DNA of 64,000 bases from Synanceia verrucosa (GCA_029721515.1 CM056566.1:6900353-6964352), one strand, 5' to 3'; positions 13,701 to 29,650 are shown, counted from the first letter of the stretch. Notes: generated from the letters alone by a model not told the origin. Program-made: numbers and translations.

Positions 13701-15231
13701 AGTAGCGCCAACAGCACCGCCGCCGACATGCCACGCACCGCCCACTGGCTCTGTAGACCCAGCAGCTCCGCCACCGACTCAGAGAAACCTGTGATGTACA
13801 TGGCTCCAGCTACGCACTGCAGGTGGCAGACAGAGGGCAGACGGACAGCATAAGAAAATGTGGAAATGCGGACATCATCCCAAAAACAGACACTAACCCA
13901 AAGCCTGGATTTGTTACTCACCTGCCCAAACACGTAAAGGAGGCCCACAGTGCCCCCGACCTTGCCACCCAGGACGGTGGAGATCATGGAGTAGATCCCT
14001 CCACTCCCAACACCACAGTGCTCACAAACCCCGATCCCTGACATCACCGTCACCAAGGCAACCAGCACAACCAAGGAGACCAGGAGCATCCCAAGCAGCA
14101 CACCTGTGTTCCCCTGAAGGATGATGGGACACATGTTGGCACAAAATACTACATCTATATGCAGGGATGTGTGCATGGGCAGCATGTAACTCATCTACAG
14201 CTGCTCATTTTATAATGACATACAGTATTCTACATATCTGCACACCCAGACTCTATATGCTGCTTAAAGTTTTGTATACATGCCTGTATATTTTCCTCCA
14301 CTATTTATTCTGTTTACAACAGTGAGCTGTTTGACATTCTGGCGATTCAAGTCCATGAAAGGAAAACATGCACTATTTACTTTTGCAAAGCAAGCACTAA
14401 GGAAGCCAGTAATTTGTGAACTCACTCTCGCTCAAGAAACCCCTTCAGCCACATGGAAAACTATATTTTAGCCATCAAGTTCAACCTAAATCGATGTAGC
14501 AATTAAGATCACAGGGTCTTTGTTACTGTGTCCCGTGATGACACGTGCACATTAAAGTGTTTGGGATCAACTGACAGAGTAACACAGACTTAATGACTGC
14601 AGCTAAAAATAAAAATAAAAAACTTTAACAGAGCAGGACAAAGTGTGAGAAGAACAAATAGCCATGACCAGTCATGACAGTGAATACTATAAACGTGAAA
14701 ATAAACATACTGTGTAATTCTTTGGCAGTGGGAATCCAAAAGTCAAGATTTAGATGCATTTAAATTTTCTGACAGCGCACATGAAGACAGATCTTTCTGT
14801 CAGTGAAAACTAACATTGACAAGAACTGCATGCCAAAGACAAAAGGCAAATCAACACAGTGTACACTAACCACCAGGTAGCCGGTACGTAGGAATAGCAC
14901 CACACCGAAGATGTTGATCATGCAGGTGGTGAAAACTCCATCCCAGCAACCGAAGAGCACTGGTTCCCACACAAACAGTTTGATCCTCCACCAGGGCTGG
15001 CTGGACTGCTGCAAGCCCTGAACAAAACACACAGCAGTCAAAGCGCTGGCTGACTGAGACATCAACAGCGTTCATTTTGAGGTGTAAATACTTTACCTGC
15101 TGTGCATCTTCATGGAACAGATCACAAACATGTGTGTTTGTGTTGTCAGGGACTCCATCCTTCAGCAGTACTGTCCTGTTTCCCTCCTGGTCACAGGTGT
15201 GTAATGTCCAACCTATTGGCAGGGTTTCCAT
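1238..15231 (-). CDS. slc12a8: Solute carrier family 12 member 8 (CCC9), complete, 13 coding exons
   Basis: Membrane transporter of the cation-chloride cotransporter family; the mammalian protein has been proposed, with dispute, to carry nicotinamide mononucleotide. Coding exons in transcript order: 15231-15097, 15017-14871, 14113-13922, 13816-13585, 7614-7501, 7260-7173, 6604-6517, 5348-5202, 3560-2927, 2851-2748, 2662-2545, 1650-1590, 1406-1238. Every junction is GT-AG and all phases agree, giving 742 residues (human about 714). Core motifs include [15 protein letters not shown], the SGGIYSMIS stretch, [41 protein letters not shown] and [19 protein letters not shown]. The 634-nt exon encodes a long, acidic cytoplasmic loop (about residues 435-615). 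A last membrane segment lies at about 628-650, and the tail contains [12 protein letters not shown]. The start was chosen because LFHEDAQQ, just before the first junction, matches the family N-terminus. The exon at 7614 ends in a weak donor (GTGGGG). The 61-nt exon is too short for simple ORF calling but matches the family (FSFF.W). Confidence 0.95.
1590..1650 (-). other. slc12a8: slc12a8 61-nt micro-exon
   Basis: A strong acceptor (poly-T then GCAG) precedes it at 1651-1660, and a GTATTG donor follows. It enters in phase 1 and leaves in phase 2, which is exactly what is needed to join the exon ending at 2545 to the exon starting at 1406. It encodes an [15 protein letters not shown] stretch that corresponds to NFSFFRWMRS in the human protein. 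Confidence 0.88.
5985..6265. repeat. Degenerate hAT-like repeat in a slc12a8 intron
   Basis: The stretch begins 'agggctgacacaatatcaca' and ends 'catcgcaacacccctt', which resemble weak inverted ends of a fish hAT MITE. It is AT-rich inside and no clear target duplication is visible. Family assignment is tentative. Confidence 0.3.
7807..8088 (+). repeat. SINE copy, 5'-truncated
   Basis: Same body and GGAT tail as the copy at 9125-9486, starting at the 'gtttgcatgttctcc' segment, so the tRNA-like head is missing. It lies in the 6-kb slc12a8 intron (7615-13584), antisense to the gene. Confidence 0.85.
8147..8279. repeat. Tandem repeat, 46-bp unit, about 2.9 copies
   Basis: The unit starts 'aagcaaaatgactggttata' and ends 'aaagcatgcaggttat'. 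The three copies look identical, so the duplication is recent or homogenised. It is intronic in slc12a8 and shows no coding potential. Confidence 0.95.
9125..9486 (+). repeat. Full-length tRNA-derived SINE
   Basis: The head carries an A-box-like segment (gtggtgtagtgattagcact) and a B-box (ggttcgagtcc at 9181-9191), both pol III internal promoter elements of tRNA type. The conserved body follows, then a GGATGGATGGAT tail. This is the only complete copy in the window. It lies in a slc12a8 intron, antisense to the gene. Confidence 0.85.
9954..10325 (+). mobile_element. Internally deleted Tc1-like element (MITE)
   Basis: The terminal inverted repeats are 'ccagtcaaaagtttggacac' on the left and 'gtgtctaaacttttgactgg' on the right, each next to TA, the Tc1 target site. 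About 370 bp remain of a normal length near 1.6 kb. A remnant of the transposase C-terminus can be read near 10062-10157 ([17 protein letters not shown], then KGGYFEES). It is nonautonomous, in a slc12a8 intron. Confidence 0.85.
10676..10718. repeat. (GT)n microsatellite
   Basis: Uninterrupted GT dinucleotides with one TA interruption, intronic in slc12a8. Confidence 0.95.
12936..13364. mobile_element. piggyBac-like MITE, long copy
   Basis: The inverted ends are 'cactctttgagt' on the left and 'actcaaagagt' on the right, flanked by decayed TTAA-type sites. The left half ('aaaacagaaagtgccttgtg' onward) is about 85-90% identical by eye to copies at 52215-52400 and 57653-57906. This copy keeps an extra inner segment of about 170 bp that the 57.6-kb copy lacks. 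No transposase is encoded. It lies in a slc12a8 intron. Confidence 0.7.
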
Positions 15232-16022
15232 TACAACCTACCAGTGCAAACAGGAAGTGTGTCATAATTTTACAGGCGGGCTTATTTGCTCCAAGTGAAT
15301 CATAGTTTGAATGAAAAACAACAGCACATTCAGCTTTGGGCTTGAACTCATTAGTGACCACATCACTGTCAGATCTGGTCCCACCCCTGCTATTTAAACA
15401 GCAACAGGTGGAGGATAAGGACACCAGGATACAGCAGGGTGTGCTCTGGTACTGCCTGGATAAAGGTCTAAAACGAGCCAGCTAAGACTACATGTACTGT
15501 TTTTTTTGGGATTTTTGTTGTTTTAAAAACAAAAGCTGAAATCTCTGAACAATTAGTTTATATTTTACAGCAATAGATTTGAATTTCTCATTTTGCTTTG
15601 GCACATGCTTGCAGTGTCGATGAATTACACAATAACCACTTATACTCCTCAATGAGATTACTCTGATTACTCTTCAAAAACTCTTTCATGGTTTTATGGT
15701 ATACATTCAGTTATATGATATGACATTACATACTGCCCAGATTTTCACAGTTGTTGTTGTCTCACTGACATGGATGTCATTTTATGACTATTCATTCATG
15801 TTGACTTTACATGAAATATCAAATGTGAAGTCTTTTTTCATTATACATTTAACACATTTCAGCACAATACATTTGAAGGAAACACAGGTGCATATCCTGT
15901 TATTGACGCCTACAGTGTTGACTTTAAACAGCTCAGCTTAACTACTGTCACCGTACATAGTAAACTAACAGGACGTGAAATCCCATCAAACAGTTAGAAC
16001 TTGAAAATGTCAAATGTATTTC

Positions 16023-16023
<1 letters not shown>

Positions 16024-16089
<66 letters not shown>

Positions 16090-16090
16090 A
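16024..16090. repeat. (TA)n followed by (AAT)n microsatellite
   Basis: About 25 TA units, then AAT triplets. It lies between the first coding exon and the probable noncoding first exon of slc12a8. Confidence 0.95.
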
Positions 16091-16568
16091 TATAAAATCA
16101 GCATTTTTAAACATTTTAAGCAATTTGTGGACTTTAACTCAACCTTTTCATCACTCCTGTTTTAAAAACAGATCTGTAACGGTAGTCAACATTAAGACAG
16201 TAGTCACCAAACTTAATTAATAAACTCGTCAATTTAATCTTTTCTAGTGTGAAAAGTAAAATATGCTCTGAGCTAATGGGATTCACTCTCAAATGAGGCA
16301 ATAAACAATACGGCATATTAATAAATTAAACAACTACTGACATTTTTTTTAAATCCTAAATTGACTGACAGTAGCTAACGTTTGTGGCCAAGTGAAATAA
16401 AATGTCATAATTTAAATTTTACAGGTAAATACTTACACGTATTTAAACAGTGAGTGTGGTAATGTTGTCTCCACTCACGGAGCGTCTTAGCTAAACAATT
16501 CAACAAGCTAGCTAAACACACCTTGTAGCTAAACCCAACGGTTAAACTAGTGAAAAGGATAAAAGTAC

Positions 16569-16690
16569 CTTTCAGAGAGTCCCATATCACTCCATGCTGA
16601 GAGAAAAGAGCAGCTATCAGTTCATTGGTCCACTGTGGGCCGTCCACTGTGCCTCAGAGATGCTACAGTCAGTAGCTTCAGGTAGTTAGC
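16569..16690 (-). other. slc12a8: Probable noncoding first exon of slc12a8
   Basis: On the minus strand CTGAAAG|GTACTT makes a good donor at 16569/16568. The matching acceptor is TAG|GTTGTA at 15238/15237, six bases before the ATG at 15231. The upstream limit is guessed. It contains three short upstream ATGs, one of which starts a frame that ends on the main start codon (see findings). No TATA box was recognised. The assignment is inferred from splice signals only. Confidence 0.5.
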
Positions 16691-17139
16691 CTGCTGCCCT
16701 CCCAGGTGTGTTGCTGCTTCACACACACAGTGCTGTGTTGGTTTTGGCAAACCCTGCACTGTGTGGCTAATGATTACAGCTGCTGAAAGCACGTACCACT
16801 CTCTATCTTTTCATTCGTGGAATTAGTTCCTAAAATATGACTTGGATTCTATCTTTTGGGAAAGTTCATTATGTTTTGAGTCCTGTATTTGAACGTGACT
16901 GGGAGCCTATGCAAGCTATATCATTGTAAAAATGTGTCTTTAGTGTTTTTAATACATATTTTAAAAAAAGACTTTAAGTTGCGAAATGTTTCCAATTGTC
17001 TGGCACTTTGTGTGAGACTAAAATAATACAAATGGTTAAAATGTGAATAAAAATAAGCTGACTTTCCCCTGTACGCTGCTGCACCAGAACAGGTATGAAT
17101 GCATCCTGAATGTCCTTGGCATATCAACAACAATTCAAG

Positions 17140-19948
17140 GTCAAATACCGTGAGTCATTTTATTTATAAGGACATGACACACAACAATCAAAACAACAAT
17201 TTAATCAGATTTAGTTTACAAATCATAACATATTGCAAAAATCTAATCATGTGGGTTACTTGATTGAGATCAATCAGCTACGATTAAAGCTGCACATTAT
17301 TCATAAAACAAGTTCACTCGACCCAACAAGCTAGAGACCATGCAAATAATCCTTACTGTCTAACTCAAGATCAACCTTCAGTGAAGCAGCAGCGCTTCAT
17401 CATCAAGTTCTTCAAAAATATGAAAACGCCAGAGTCAAAGAAGATTTCCATCTGAAACTGAAAGGTCTTGACACAAACGACTTATACAGAGATAAATGAG
17501 GGTAGCAATAGTGACTGCATATGATATACTGTACACATCAGTGCCTTAAATGACATGTTTCAAAAATAGTTTTTATCAAAAAATTCAACAGTTCAGATCT
17601 TTTTACACAAAACGTTGTTTCTCTAGCTTATACAAGGACACTTATGGCCAGGTTGCTGACAACAATTAATTAAAGGAAAGAATACAACAGTACTGCAGAT
17701 ATAATTCACAAATCTCCATCAGTTCCACATTTTAAATCACTTTGAATTCAAACTTAAGAACTCATCTGCACTGTGCTTTCAATAACTGCTTACAAGAAAA
17801 TGGGTACTACTGAAATATTTCATCCACAATACATATTTTAGAGTTATACTCAACCAAAAACCAGATATTTTCTGGGGGTGGGGGCTTTTCATTTCCAACA
17901 GTTGTATATAGTAAATCCCATCGTAACGCACAATCAACTTTATCAACTTACAAAAAACAGAATAAAATTCACTTTAACCAGTTGGTAAAATTGTTCAATA
18001 AAACAGTATAAGTGTCTGATAACAGTGGTGAGATATATACAAACCTCAGAAAGCCACTTCTTTTCAGCAAGTGAAATGAATTCATTGTTGAATGTAATAA
18101 AAATGATGGGAAACTACTTAATGTGCCGTTCGTTGACAAAAAGTGTATCTTGCCTTGTGTCTCTATTGACGCACAGTACTTCTCAGAAGAACATAACAAA
18201 TATACAACATATTTACAGCAGAATATCTTCTATACATTCTAGTGGGAATGTTCAAAGAGGAAAATAAAACATGTGATGATTCATGTGGGTGCTGTCACGT
18301 CCCTGATTGTCCGTAGAACCGTAACGAGGGAGACTGACATTAATTTTCAACCTAACTTGATGGTGCACGTAAAAAGATTGTTTTACACAATAACCCATAC
18401 ATGTACACGTGGAAACAATCAGCAAAGAAGTACAGATGAGCACTCACTCAAATGCAGTTTTTTTTTTTCAACCAGGCCTGAACAGATGTGGCTTAACTAC
18501 TGAATCTTAGCAAATGGTCATCAAACCTACAGATGTCTGAAACATAAATCTGTACTCATATACACAAACTGCAGTACGGAAAATGATAATATCTCCTTCC
18601 AACCACAAATAAAAGTCTGAGAACTTGGTACTTCTTATTATTTATAATAAAATATGAAGGGCATCATTAAATAAAGCTCCCAGATCTCATATATTACAGA
18701 CTGAACAGGTCGATAGCTTATGTGTTTGCTGTTATTGTGCAAGTGGAAATAGTAGCTGTGGAGCACTGACTAAGAAAACAGAAATGCATATACAGGAATG
18801 AGTGAAAGCCTGGAATCAAAAAAAAAAATGAAGGCACAGATGAAAAAGAAATTAAAACAAGCACCTCATTTCCATGGCTACTTTCTTTCATAACAACATT
18901 TATAAAACTTTCAATCAACACAAAGGATCTGATCACATTGTTTCCCCAAAATCTGTGCATCTTCTGAGGAGAACAACAAAGTACTATAAAACTGCAGCTA
19001 CAAGAGCTACATTCTAAGAGACAAAAGCAACTGGGCAACATATGTCAAATGACCCAAATGTGAAAGTAGAAATTACATTCCCTGTAGTGAAACACTGCCA
19101 ATTGTCCAAAAACGAAGCACAATAATAAGTAATTTCATTACCACTCACAATATGCTGCTGAAGGAAAATCATCATAACTGGCAACCATTACATAATTGCA
19201 GGCATTTGATTTTTGTTTTTGCACAAACATCAAGATGTATCATTTTAAGGAATTACCGTATCATTTCAAACCAAGGCCCAATCTGTACATGGGAAAACAG
19301 ACTATCAGTTGAGTCTTTCCCATTATGTTCATTACATGTATCATGTGGACAAACACCTGTCTCTGGTAACAGAAGACAACTTCACCAAAAAGTGAAATAT
19401 ATTTTATGATCCAATAATGGTGTCATTTCAGTAGATAATTTGACAGGAATTACACTGCTGGCCTTAAATATAACCAGATAAACAGCGAAGGGAGAGAGCT
19501 ACAGTAAGAGCAAAAAAGCGCATATAAATAGGCCATTTATAAGTGGAAATATCACATTAAGCAGCAAGAGTGATTTAATCATCTTTTGTGCAAGGCAAAC
19601 TGATTGACAAAACATTAAACAAACTCTGTAGCAATGATGTGAGAGAATATTTCACTCTCTCTCTTGCATTAAACTTTGGTCACTTAATCTGTCAAAGTAC
19701 ATTCTGGAGCAAGAAATGCACAAATACAATTTGTTTTTGTTTTTTTTAAAGGGGAAATGCTAATTAAGATACATCAGCTTTCGGTATTTCCATTCTATAA
19801 GGTTTCACTTAAAATAAACAAAAACATGATTTTGTTTTATTAAGCAAAATGATTTGAGAAAGAGCACATAGTTGCAGAGGGACTTGTTTTGGCAAAACAG
19901 GAAACACGAGTTAAAGTGCTGCTGAAATTATTAACGGAAATGATTTCT
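17140..19948 (-). other. znf148: Probable znf148 3' UTR
   Basis: This 2.8-kb stretch has no transposon and no coding signal and lies directly after the znf148 stop codon. It ends near an AATAAA signal at 17158-17163 (tttatt on the plus strand), followed on the minus strand by the tail-to-head gap before slc12a8. Mammalian ZNF148 also has a long 3' UTR. The extent is inferred. Confidence 0.55.
17158..17163 (-). terminator. Polyadenylation signal AATAAA, probable znf148
   Basis: The minus strand reads TATAAATAAAATGAC. It is the last canonical signal before the slc12a8 promoter region, and its position suits the end of a long 3' UTR. Confidence 0.45.
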
Positions 19949-24411
<4,463 letters not shown>

Positions 24412-24434
24412 CTTACATAGAGTAGTTTCTGAGT
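24412..24434 (-). other. znf148: znf148 5' UTR part of the first coding exon
   Basis: The acceptor TTTGTACAG|ACTCAG (24436/24434) opens the exon 23 bases before the ATG at 24411, so upstream noncoding exons must exist. Confidence 0.7.
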
Positions 24435-25359
24435 CTGTACAAAGGAGGAAATAGAGGTGATTGAAAATTGTTGCCAATATAAATATGTATCAAACATATG
24501 TACATAAAATGTTTTGGATTATTTGATGTTAAGGGAGGGAGGATGTGAAATCACATACAACAACAAGGATAAGTTCAAAACATATTTCCATTGTGATTCT
24601 TAATGTATAAATAACAAAGCTGCAAGAGGCCAAGTGACTGAGATAACAGGGTGGTCATCTTATACTTCCAACTTACACGTTTTTCCTGTGCCATAAAATC
24701 TTAAAGAAAAAGGTAACATGTCAGTGCTACTTAGGGCTATGTTACTGTAAATATGATGTATATTCCAATCGGTTTGGTTGCACATCTTCTTACACAAATG
24801 TATGAGGTGCTACCTTAACATTGAGACTATATAAGACTTTTAAGCCCGCTCAGTTCCACATATATTGCACAAACAGTACATCTTCTCAGCAGTGTGTCAA
24901 CTTCTATATCTGGGTCAGCTGTTGTTTCTGTGGCACTGTACTGTGTACTGAGTTAGCCAGCACCGTGGAGCAGCTCCTCTGAGCTAAGCTTAGCTCGTAA
25001 AGAAGTCATTTTGTACAGGTGTGCTTTATTCATGAGCAGGCAGAATATTTAAAACATTGTTTCAAATACGGCTAACAGTCTCTGTTGACAACTTGACATA
25101 TCCTCAAGTCTAAGAGCTACGTTACGTTAGTTAGAAAACCAGCTGCAAGTTTTCTGCTACAACACTTCACTGGTGTTGCGCTTAGTTGTTTTCCCCTTCA
25201 ACAAGACCTAGCTAATTAGGTAACTAAAGATCACTTCATTTTAAAACATTAACGCTAACATTAGCAATCGTAGCACTTGTAGACCGTTTGGTAACACGGT
25301 TGACAGTGTAGCTGATACAGACTGACCACAGGAGACTGTCAGGAAGGAAAACCACGTAC

Positions 25360-25560
25360 CTATCACGGTTTGAACACAAACCAACAACCACTCAGGCCCA
25401 TATGTTAACACACTCACTGTGCCACTTAGGTCAAGTCAGTTAGATCGGTTAAGTCTCTAGCTAGTCAGCTAGCTAGCCGCGCTTGACAAAGCTGCATCAC
25501 ATTCACAACGGCTGCTGAAGGAACGACGGAAGAGAAGTAAACACACCTTCAAAATAAAAT
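25360..25560 (-). other. znf148: Candidate znf148 noncoding 5' exon
   Basis: The minus strand carries ATAG|GTACGT, a strong donor, at 25360/25359, in a stretch free of repeats between the first coding exon and the upstream promoter region. The 5' limit is not determined. This is inferred from the splice signal alone. Confidence 0.35.
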
Positions 25561-26272
25561 CTGGTGCGCCGCCTCATATACCACACTGGTGAGGACCAAC
25601 AGAACACACTTCATCCATCCACTGCACCACGGTGCCGTCCCACATTTTGAATTACTAATAAAAACAGTCAACAGAGCAGAACAGAAACGTTTGAAAACTG
25701 CCACTGTAACTGTATTACCGACAGTTGTAACCAGTAACACTGAATTTATAGAGGCATGCTTTTTTACTCGAAATCGCAATAAAATTTACACCAATTATGC
25801 TGTTACAACTCATTTCAACTACCTGCCCAAATATGCAGTGCATAACTAAATGCTTTATTTTGAAGGCAGTGACCGGAAGTCACATTTTCTTGCACCAACT
25901 TGACAAACGTCTATGGCCTGCTCGAAGCTAATCAGCTAGCTGCTAGCAAGTTGCTGCAAACACTGGACCGTGTTGCTGTACTATCTAGTTGGCAACGCTT
26001 CCTTGTAGGCATTACACGTGCAACATTAAGCAAAGCAGTCTGGCTCACATTAAATGACAGACATGACACGAAACACAACTTTCGTTTACACATTTGTCCA
26101 AACTTGTCAGTGGGGCAAGTTGGCTTTGGCGCTAGCGCCACAATGTGATTACCTGCTGGTAAAGCTAACGTAGGCTAACTAGCTAGCTCGATACTGAGGA
26201 CAAACAGCAACATTCATCTAAGCAGGGCACAAGAAATATGTCAGCTATTAAAGATGAATAGCTTCTTCTTAC

Positions 26273-26340
26273 CTGCTGCGCGCCTTAAACCCGTTTAGCT
26301 GACATGATTGTTATGCAAGACTACAGCGTGATGATGGTGT
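26273..26340 (-). promoter_or_regulatory. znf148: Candidate znf148 first exon and promoter region
   Basis: The minus strand reads GCGCGCAGCAG|GTAAGAAG, a near-perfect donor at 26273/26272, next to a GC-richer block. It would be the outermost noncoding exon, with transcription starting near 26.3 kb. This is inference without transcript support. Confidence 0.4.
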
Positions 26341-26813
26341 GTGGAATAATCAAATTCACCATCACGTTTCATGACGGCTTGAAATTTTCTATTTGTCGCC
26401 ATCTAGTGGTTGACGTGAGCTGGTGAGGACCAGTGCGCTCCTCATCGCTGCTGCTGATAATGTTGCTCAGTTATAATGGCTAAATGCAATTTCTGGAATT
26501 TTAATATTTTTTATAAATAGGCTATAGGCTACTGACTCAAGAATATGTATCATCTGATATAATGTATTTATAGCCTGTGCAGTGGTTACACATGCGGAAA
26601 CACACAAGAATCCATGCGGAAATAAAACACGGTGGTTTCATGAAAAATCAGTTTCAAGGCTTCTTCGTCTAGGCCTCCATGTGATGTTGATGATGATGAT
26701 GATGATGAAAGATAAGGCTTATTGTTTTGCTTCGAACGACGAAAACAACACTAATGTTGACATTTCTCCGGGTGACAGTGACCAAGTAAGTTACAAAAAG
26801 TGCAATTACATAG

Positions 26814-26876
26814 ATGGATAGATAGATACTTTATTCATCTCACAACAGAGAAATTCACAGAATTGCATGGTTTTAT

Positions 26877-26909
<33 letters not shown>

Positions 26910-26910
26910 C

Positions 26911-26970
<60 letters not shown>

Positions 26971-26988
26971 GTATATATGTATCACCTT
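26814..26988. repeat. Compound microsatellite (GATA)n, (CA)n, (TA)n
   Basis: A short run of GATA units at 26814-26826 is followed by CA units from about 26877 and TA units up to about 26970. It is intergenic between znf148 and the microprotein gene. Confidence 0.95.
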
Positions 26989-27211
26989 TTTATTGGATTA
27001 TTGTGGGTGCGTGAAAGGGTGCGTAAAGGCACCAAATGAGTAGCAACCTTAGAGTATTTAGCGTGGCAAATTGGCAATAAAGGGTGGATCAAGTGCAGCC
27101 ACTTCAATACAATAATAAGCATCTGGATTCATCTATTAATCCTTCGACTAACATCTTTGCTACAAAAAAGGGATGTTGAGGGTCGTGATTAAATGATAGC
27201 CTGTCATGCTG

Positions 27212-27213
27212 AG

Positions 27214-27282
<69 letters not shown>
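27212..27282. repeat. (CT)n(CA)n compound microsatellite
   Basis: CT units run directly into about 25 CA units, 350 bp upstream of the TATA box at 27629. Confidence 0.95.
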
Positions 27283-27284
<2 letters not shown>

Positions 27285-27628
27285 CGTGAGGAATACTAAT
27301 CAACCTGTTTGCCGTCAAGCGCAGAAGCTCAGCGCGCAACTTGGGACTTCTCCATCCTGTGTCTCCAAACGTTTTTGCCGGATCTAATCTAATTAACATC
27401 CACCTGTTTTTGCAGCATTTTCTGAGCGAACTGCGGCTGCTGTCACCCTTGTCTCCTCTGTCTCTGTCTCTTCTGATGTGCGACAAGCAGCCAGAGACAG
27501 ACAGTTGGATCTGGGCACAGACAGCCCACTCCTGCGCTACTTACAGAAAGGGAAGCCCCCTACGCGTTGCGCGCGCGGATCGCCGGTAGAAATTCGCGTC
27601 GCCAAGTGCGCTTGCATGTGCGCCGGGC

Positions 27629-27634
27629 TATAAA
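27629..27634 (+). promoter_or_regulatory. TATA box of the microprotein gene
   Basis: TATAAA lies in a GC-rich context (gccgggctataaatg). Transcription would start near 27660, giving a 5' UTR of about 130 nt before the ATG at 27791. The surrounding 27.5-28.4 kb is CpG-rich compared with the rest of the window (cgcgcgcgg, gcgggcgcgcgtg), as expected for a promoter. Confidence 0.6.
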
Positions 27635-27790
27635 TGTGTGTGTTGGTGCACGACAAAGCCCCGGGCACCCTCCTCAACAGTTGCTACCGGAGCGGTGAAG
27701 AGGAGCGGCTGAGAGCGAGAGAGACAGCAGACTGAGGACGGACGGAAGGACACGGAGCCCCACGCCGATCTGCCCGGTTCTGCCCCTGAC

Positions 27791-27919
27791 ATGCAGTCGC
27801 TCATCTCTCCGGTGACGAAGGCCATCCTAGTAGCGCTCTTCATCTTCGCCATACTCCTCATCCTCTATGTGATCCTTTGGTACATTTGCAGGGACGTAGA
27901 CTGTGACCACGGCATTTGA
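27791..27919 (+). CDS. 42-residue single-pass membrane microprotein, unrecognised
   Basis: The ORF starts MQSLISPVTK, continues with a very hydrophobic helix at about residues 11-32 (AILVALFIFAILLILYVILW) and ends in a short tail, YICRDVDCDHGI, with cysteines at 33 and 38 flanking acidic residues. The charge pattern (one Lys before the helix, Arg and Asp after it) suits a single-pass protein. It lies about 130 nt behind a TATA-driven start site and has G at -3 of the ATG. A strong donor (ATCCC|GTGAGT at 27992/27993) lies 73 nt after the stop, so the transcript is probably spliced and the next exon was not found. It resembles small integral membrane proteins in layout, but I cannot name it. 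It could also act as an upstream ORF for the frame starting at 27952. Confidence 0.6.
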   Translation: MQSLISPVTKAILVALFIFAILLILYVILWYICRDVDCDHGI

Positions 27920-27951
27920 GGATTCCAAACGTGAATAACGGAGATTTCACC

Positions 27952-27992
27952 ATGGGACTCACAGAGAAGCCCACAGAGCCCAGGGTCATCCC
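27952..27992 (+). CDS. Second small reading frame, start of a possible spliced ORF
   Basis: An ATG in an ideal context (ttcaccATGG) starts MGLTEKPTEPRVIP, which runs open into the donor at 27993 in phase 2. It lies 32 nt after the stop of the 42-codon ORF, in another frame. The same frame is open back to 27907 and reads RIPNVNNGDFT before the ATG. Whether it is translated depends on an unseen downstream exon. Confidence 0.3.
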
Positions 27993-27999
27993 GTGAGTG

Positions 28000-28733
28000 T
28001 GCTGTCTTCCTTTTGCCTCGTCTTTATTGGTGTGTGTGTTTCTGTCTGTGAATGCACGTGTGTGTGCGTACACGCACTTTTCTGTCGTGCGTAATGTTAA
28101 ATGCGCTCTGGTTAGACTATAGGTGATCACCGAATTGCGTCCCCATCTGCACCTGGTATCCCAAACCCTAAATGAGCAGAGCCCCACATCCTGTTAACTT
28201 GACAGCGACCATCCATCAATAGTCTGCCGGTGTATATATTACAGTGGGTTCTGAAAGGTGACACAGTGTCATCAGGAGGATATCGAGCTGGTGTCAAACG
28301 GAAGACGGTGCGGGCGCGCGTGTGCGGGCTTTCAATTAATGTGAGTACGAGTCCCGCTGGTGACATTGCGGTAAACCGCGTGGGTTTCCCTTAAGGTCAA
28401 AAACAACAGTGTTTACATCAGGTCGCCAATATTGTTTTGCGCCCCCCCACCGCTGGGTCTTCCTCCTTCGGTGTATCTGCAGCATTAGTTCATGTTCAGT
28501 TCATCTTGGTCTCTGAGGAGGCTTCCACATTGGCTTTTTAACAGGATTATCTCTATTGGCTCCTGTGCGTCTTTATTCTTAATCTGGCTCGTGCCATGTT
28601 TTTCACTCCTTATCATTCGGCGCTAATGCTTTTACGCATGGCGCATTTATAGCATATTCCCCATGACATCAGAGAGCTTGTCCAACATGCAATGTCCAAT
28701 CTCAGTTTAGGAAGATACAGTTAGGTTACTTTT
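28000..28733. other. CpG-rich flank of the microprotein gene, no gene seen
   Basis: This is the probable first intron, after the donor at 27993. It is GC-richer than its neighbours up to about 28.4 kb and then falls to the window average. No exon could be supported. Confidence 0.4.
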
Positions 28734-28742
28734 ACACACGCG

Positions 28743-28781
<39 letters not shown>
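28734..28781. repeat. (CG)n(CA)n microsatellite
   Basis: CG dinucleotides run into about 19 CA units. Confidence 0.95.
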
Positions 28782-28783
<2 letters not shown>

Positions 28784-29608
28784 AAACGCAGTGACCATGC
28801 TAATGACGGACTTCTCAATATTGCAGGCTCGTTGCCCCCCCCCAATGCCTACATTTTGTCACATGGTGCATAAAGCTATTAAACATGTGAGATATGACAT
28901 GATGCCATTTTTCATCTGGATCTCAAAGCATTTTGTTTTCATTTACAGCAGCCCAGAACCAGGAAAATCAATTAATCATGTGTGCACTTTCTAAAGTGGC
29001 TAATGTGAAGGACAAACCAAGGACATGTTGCTTTTTAAATGTTTTTTCCGACGTTTAAGCAGGAAGACGCTCACTAACACCCAGTTTATCCATTTCTTTA
29101 TTTACACCAAACGCAATACGTGTTCCCTTGTCTTTTTAAATTACTGTGCATCTTTAGAAATTCATGCATGTTGCACATGTTACACAATTTTATGTAACAT
29201 GAGAATGGCCCTTTAACAGGAAAAAAGTGCAGTCATTCCATAGTATTACTGACTGATATTCGCTCACTGCGGTTCACACTGTATTTTTATTATTATGCAT
29301 TTTTTTTTAATGGAACACCACATCACTGTTTCCCACATTAAACAGCCCAGGGGATTTAAAGATCAGAGCATCTCCACTTGCTCACCGCTCACTGAGAAAA
29401 AGTACAAGTTCAAGCTTAAAAATTTTAAACCTTCTTATTTTGAGCAGCTAGCAGAGAACAGCGATGCATTTTAAAAAATCTGTAAAGGTTTGCTGGATGC
29501 TGCTATGAGGAAGGAACCTCACAGGTTCCTAAACTGAGAAAATTAGTCTGATGCCAGACTGCAAAATTATTACTGTCAACCTTGAATAGATATGCAACCT
29601 GTCTGTAT

Positions 29609-29610
<2 letters not shown>

Positions 29611-29650
<40 letters not shown>

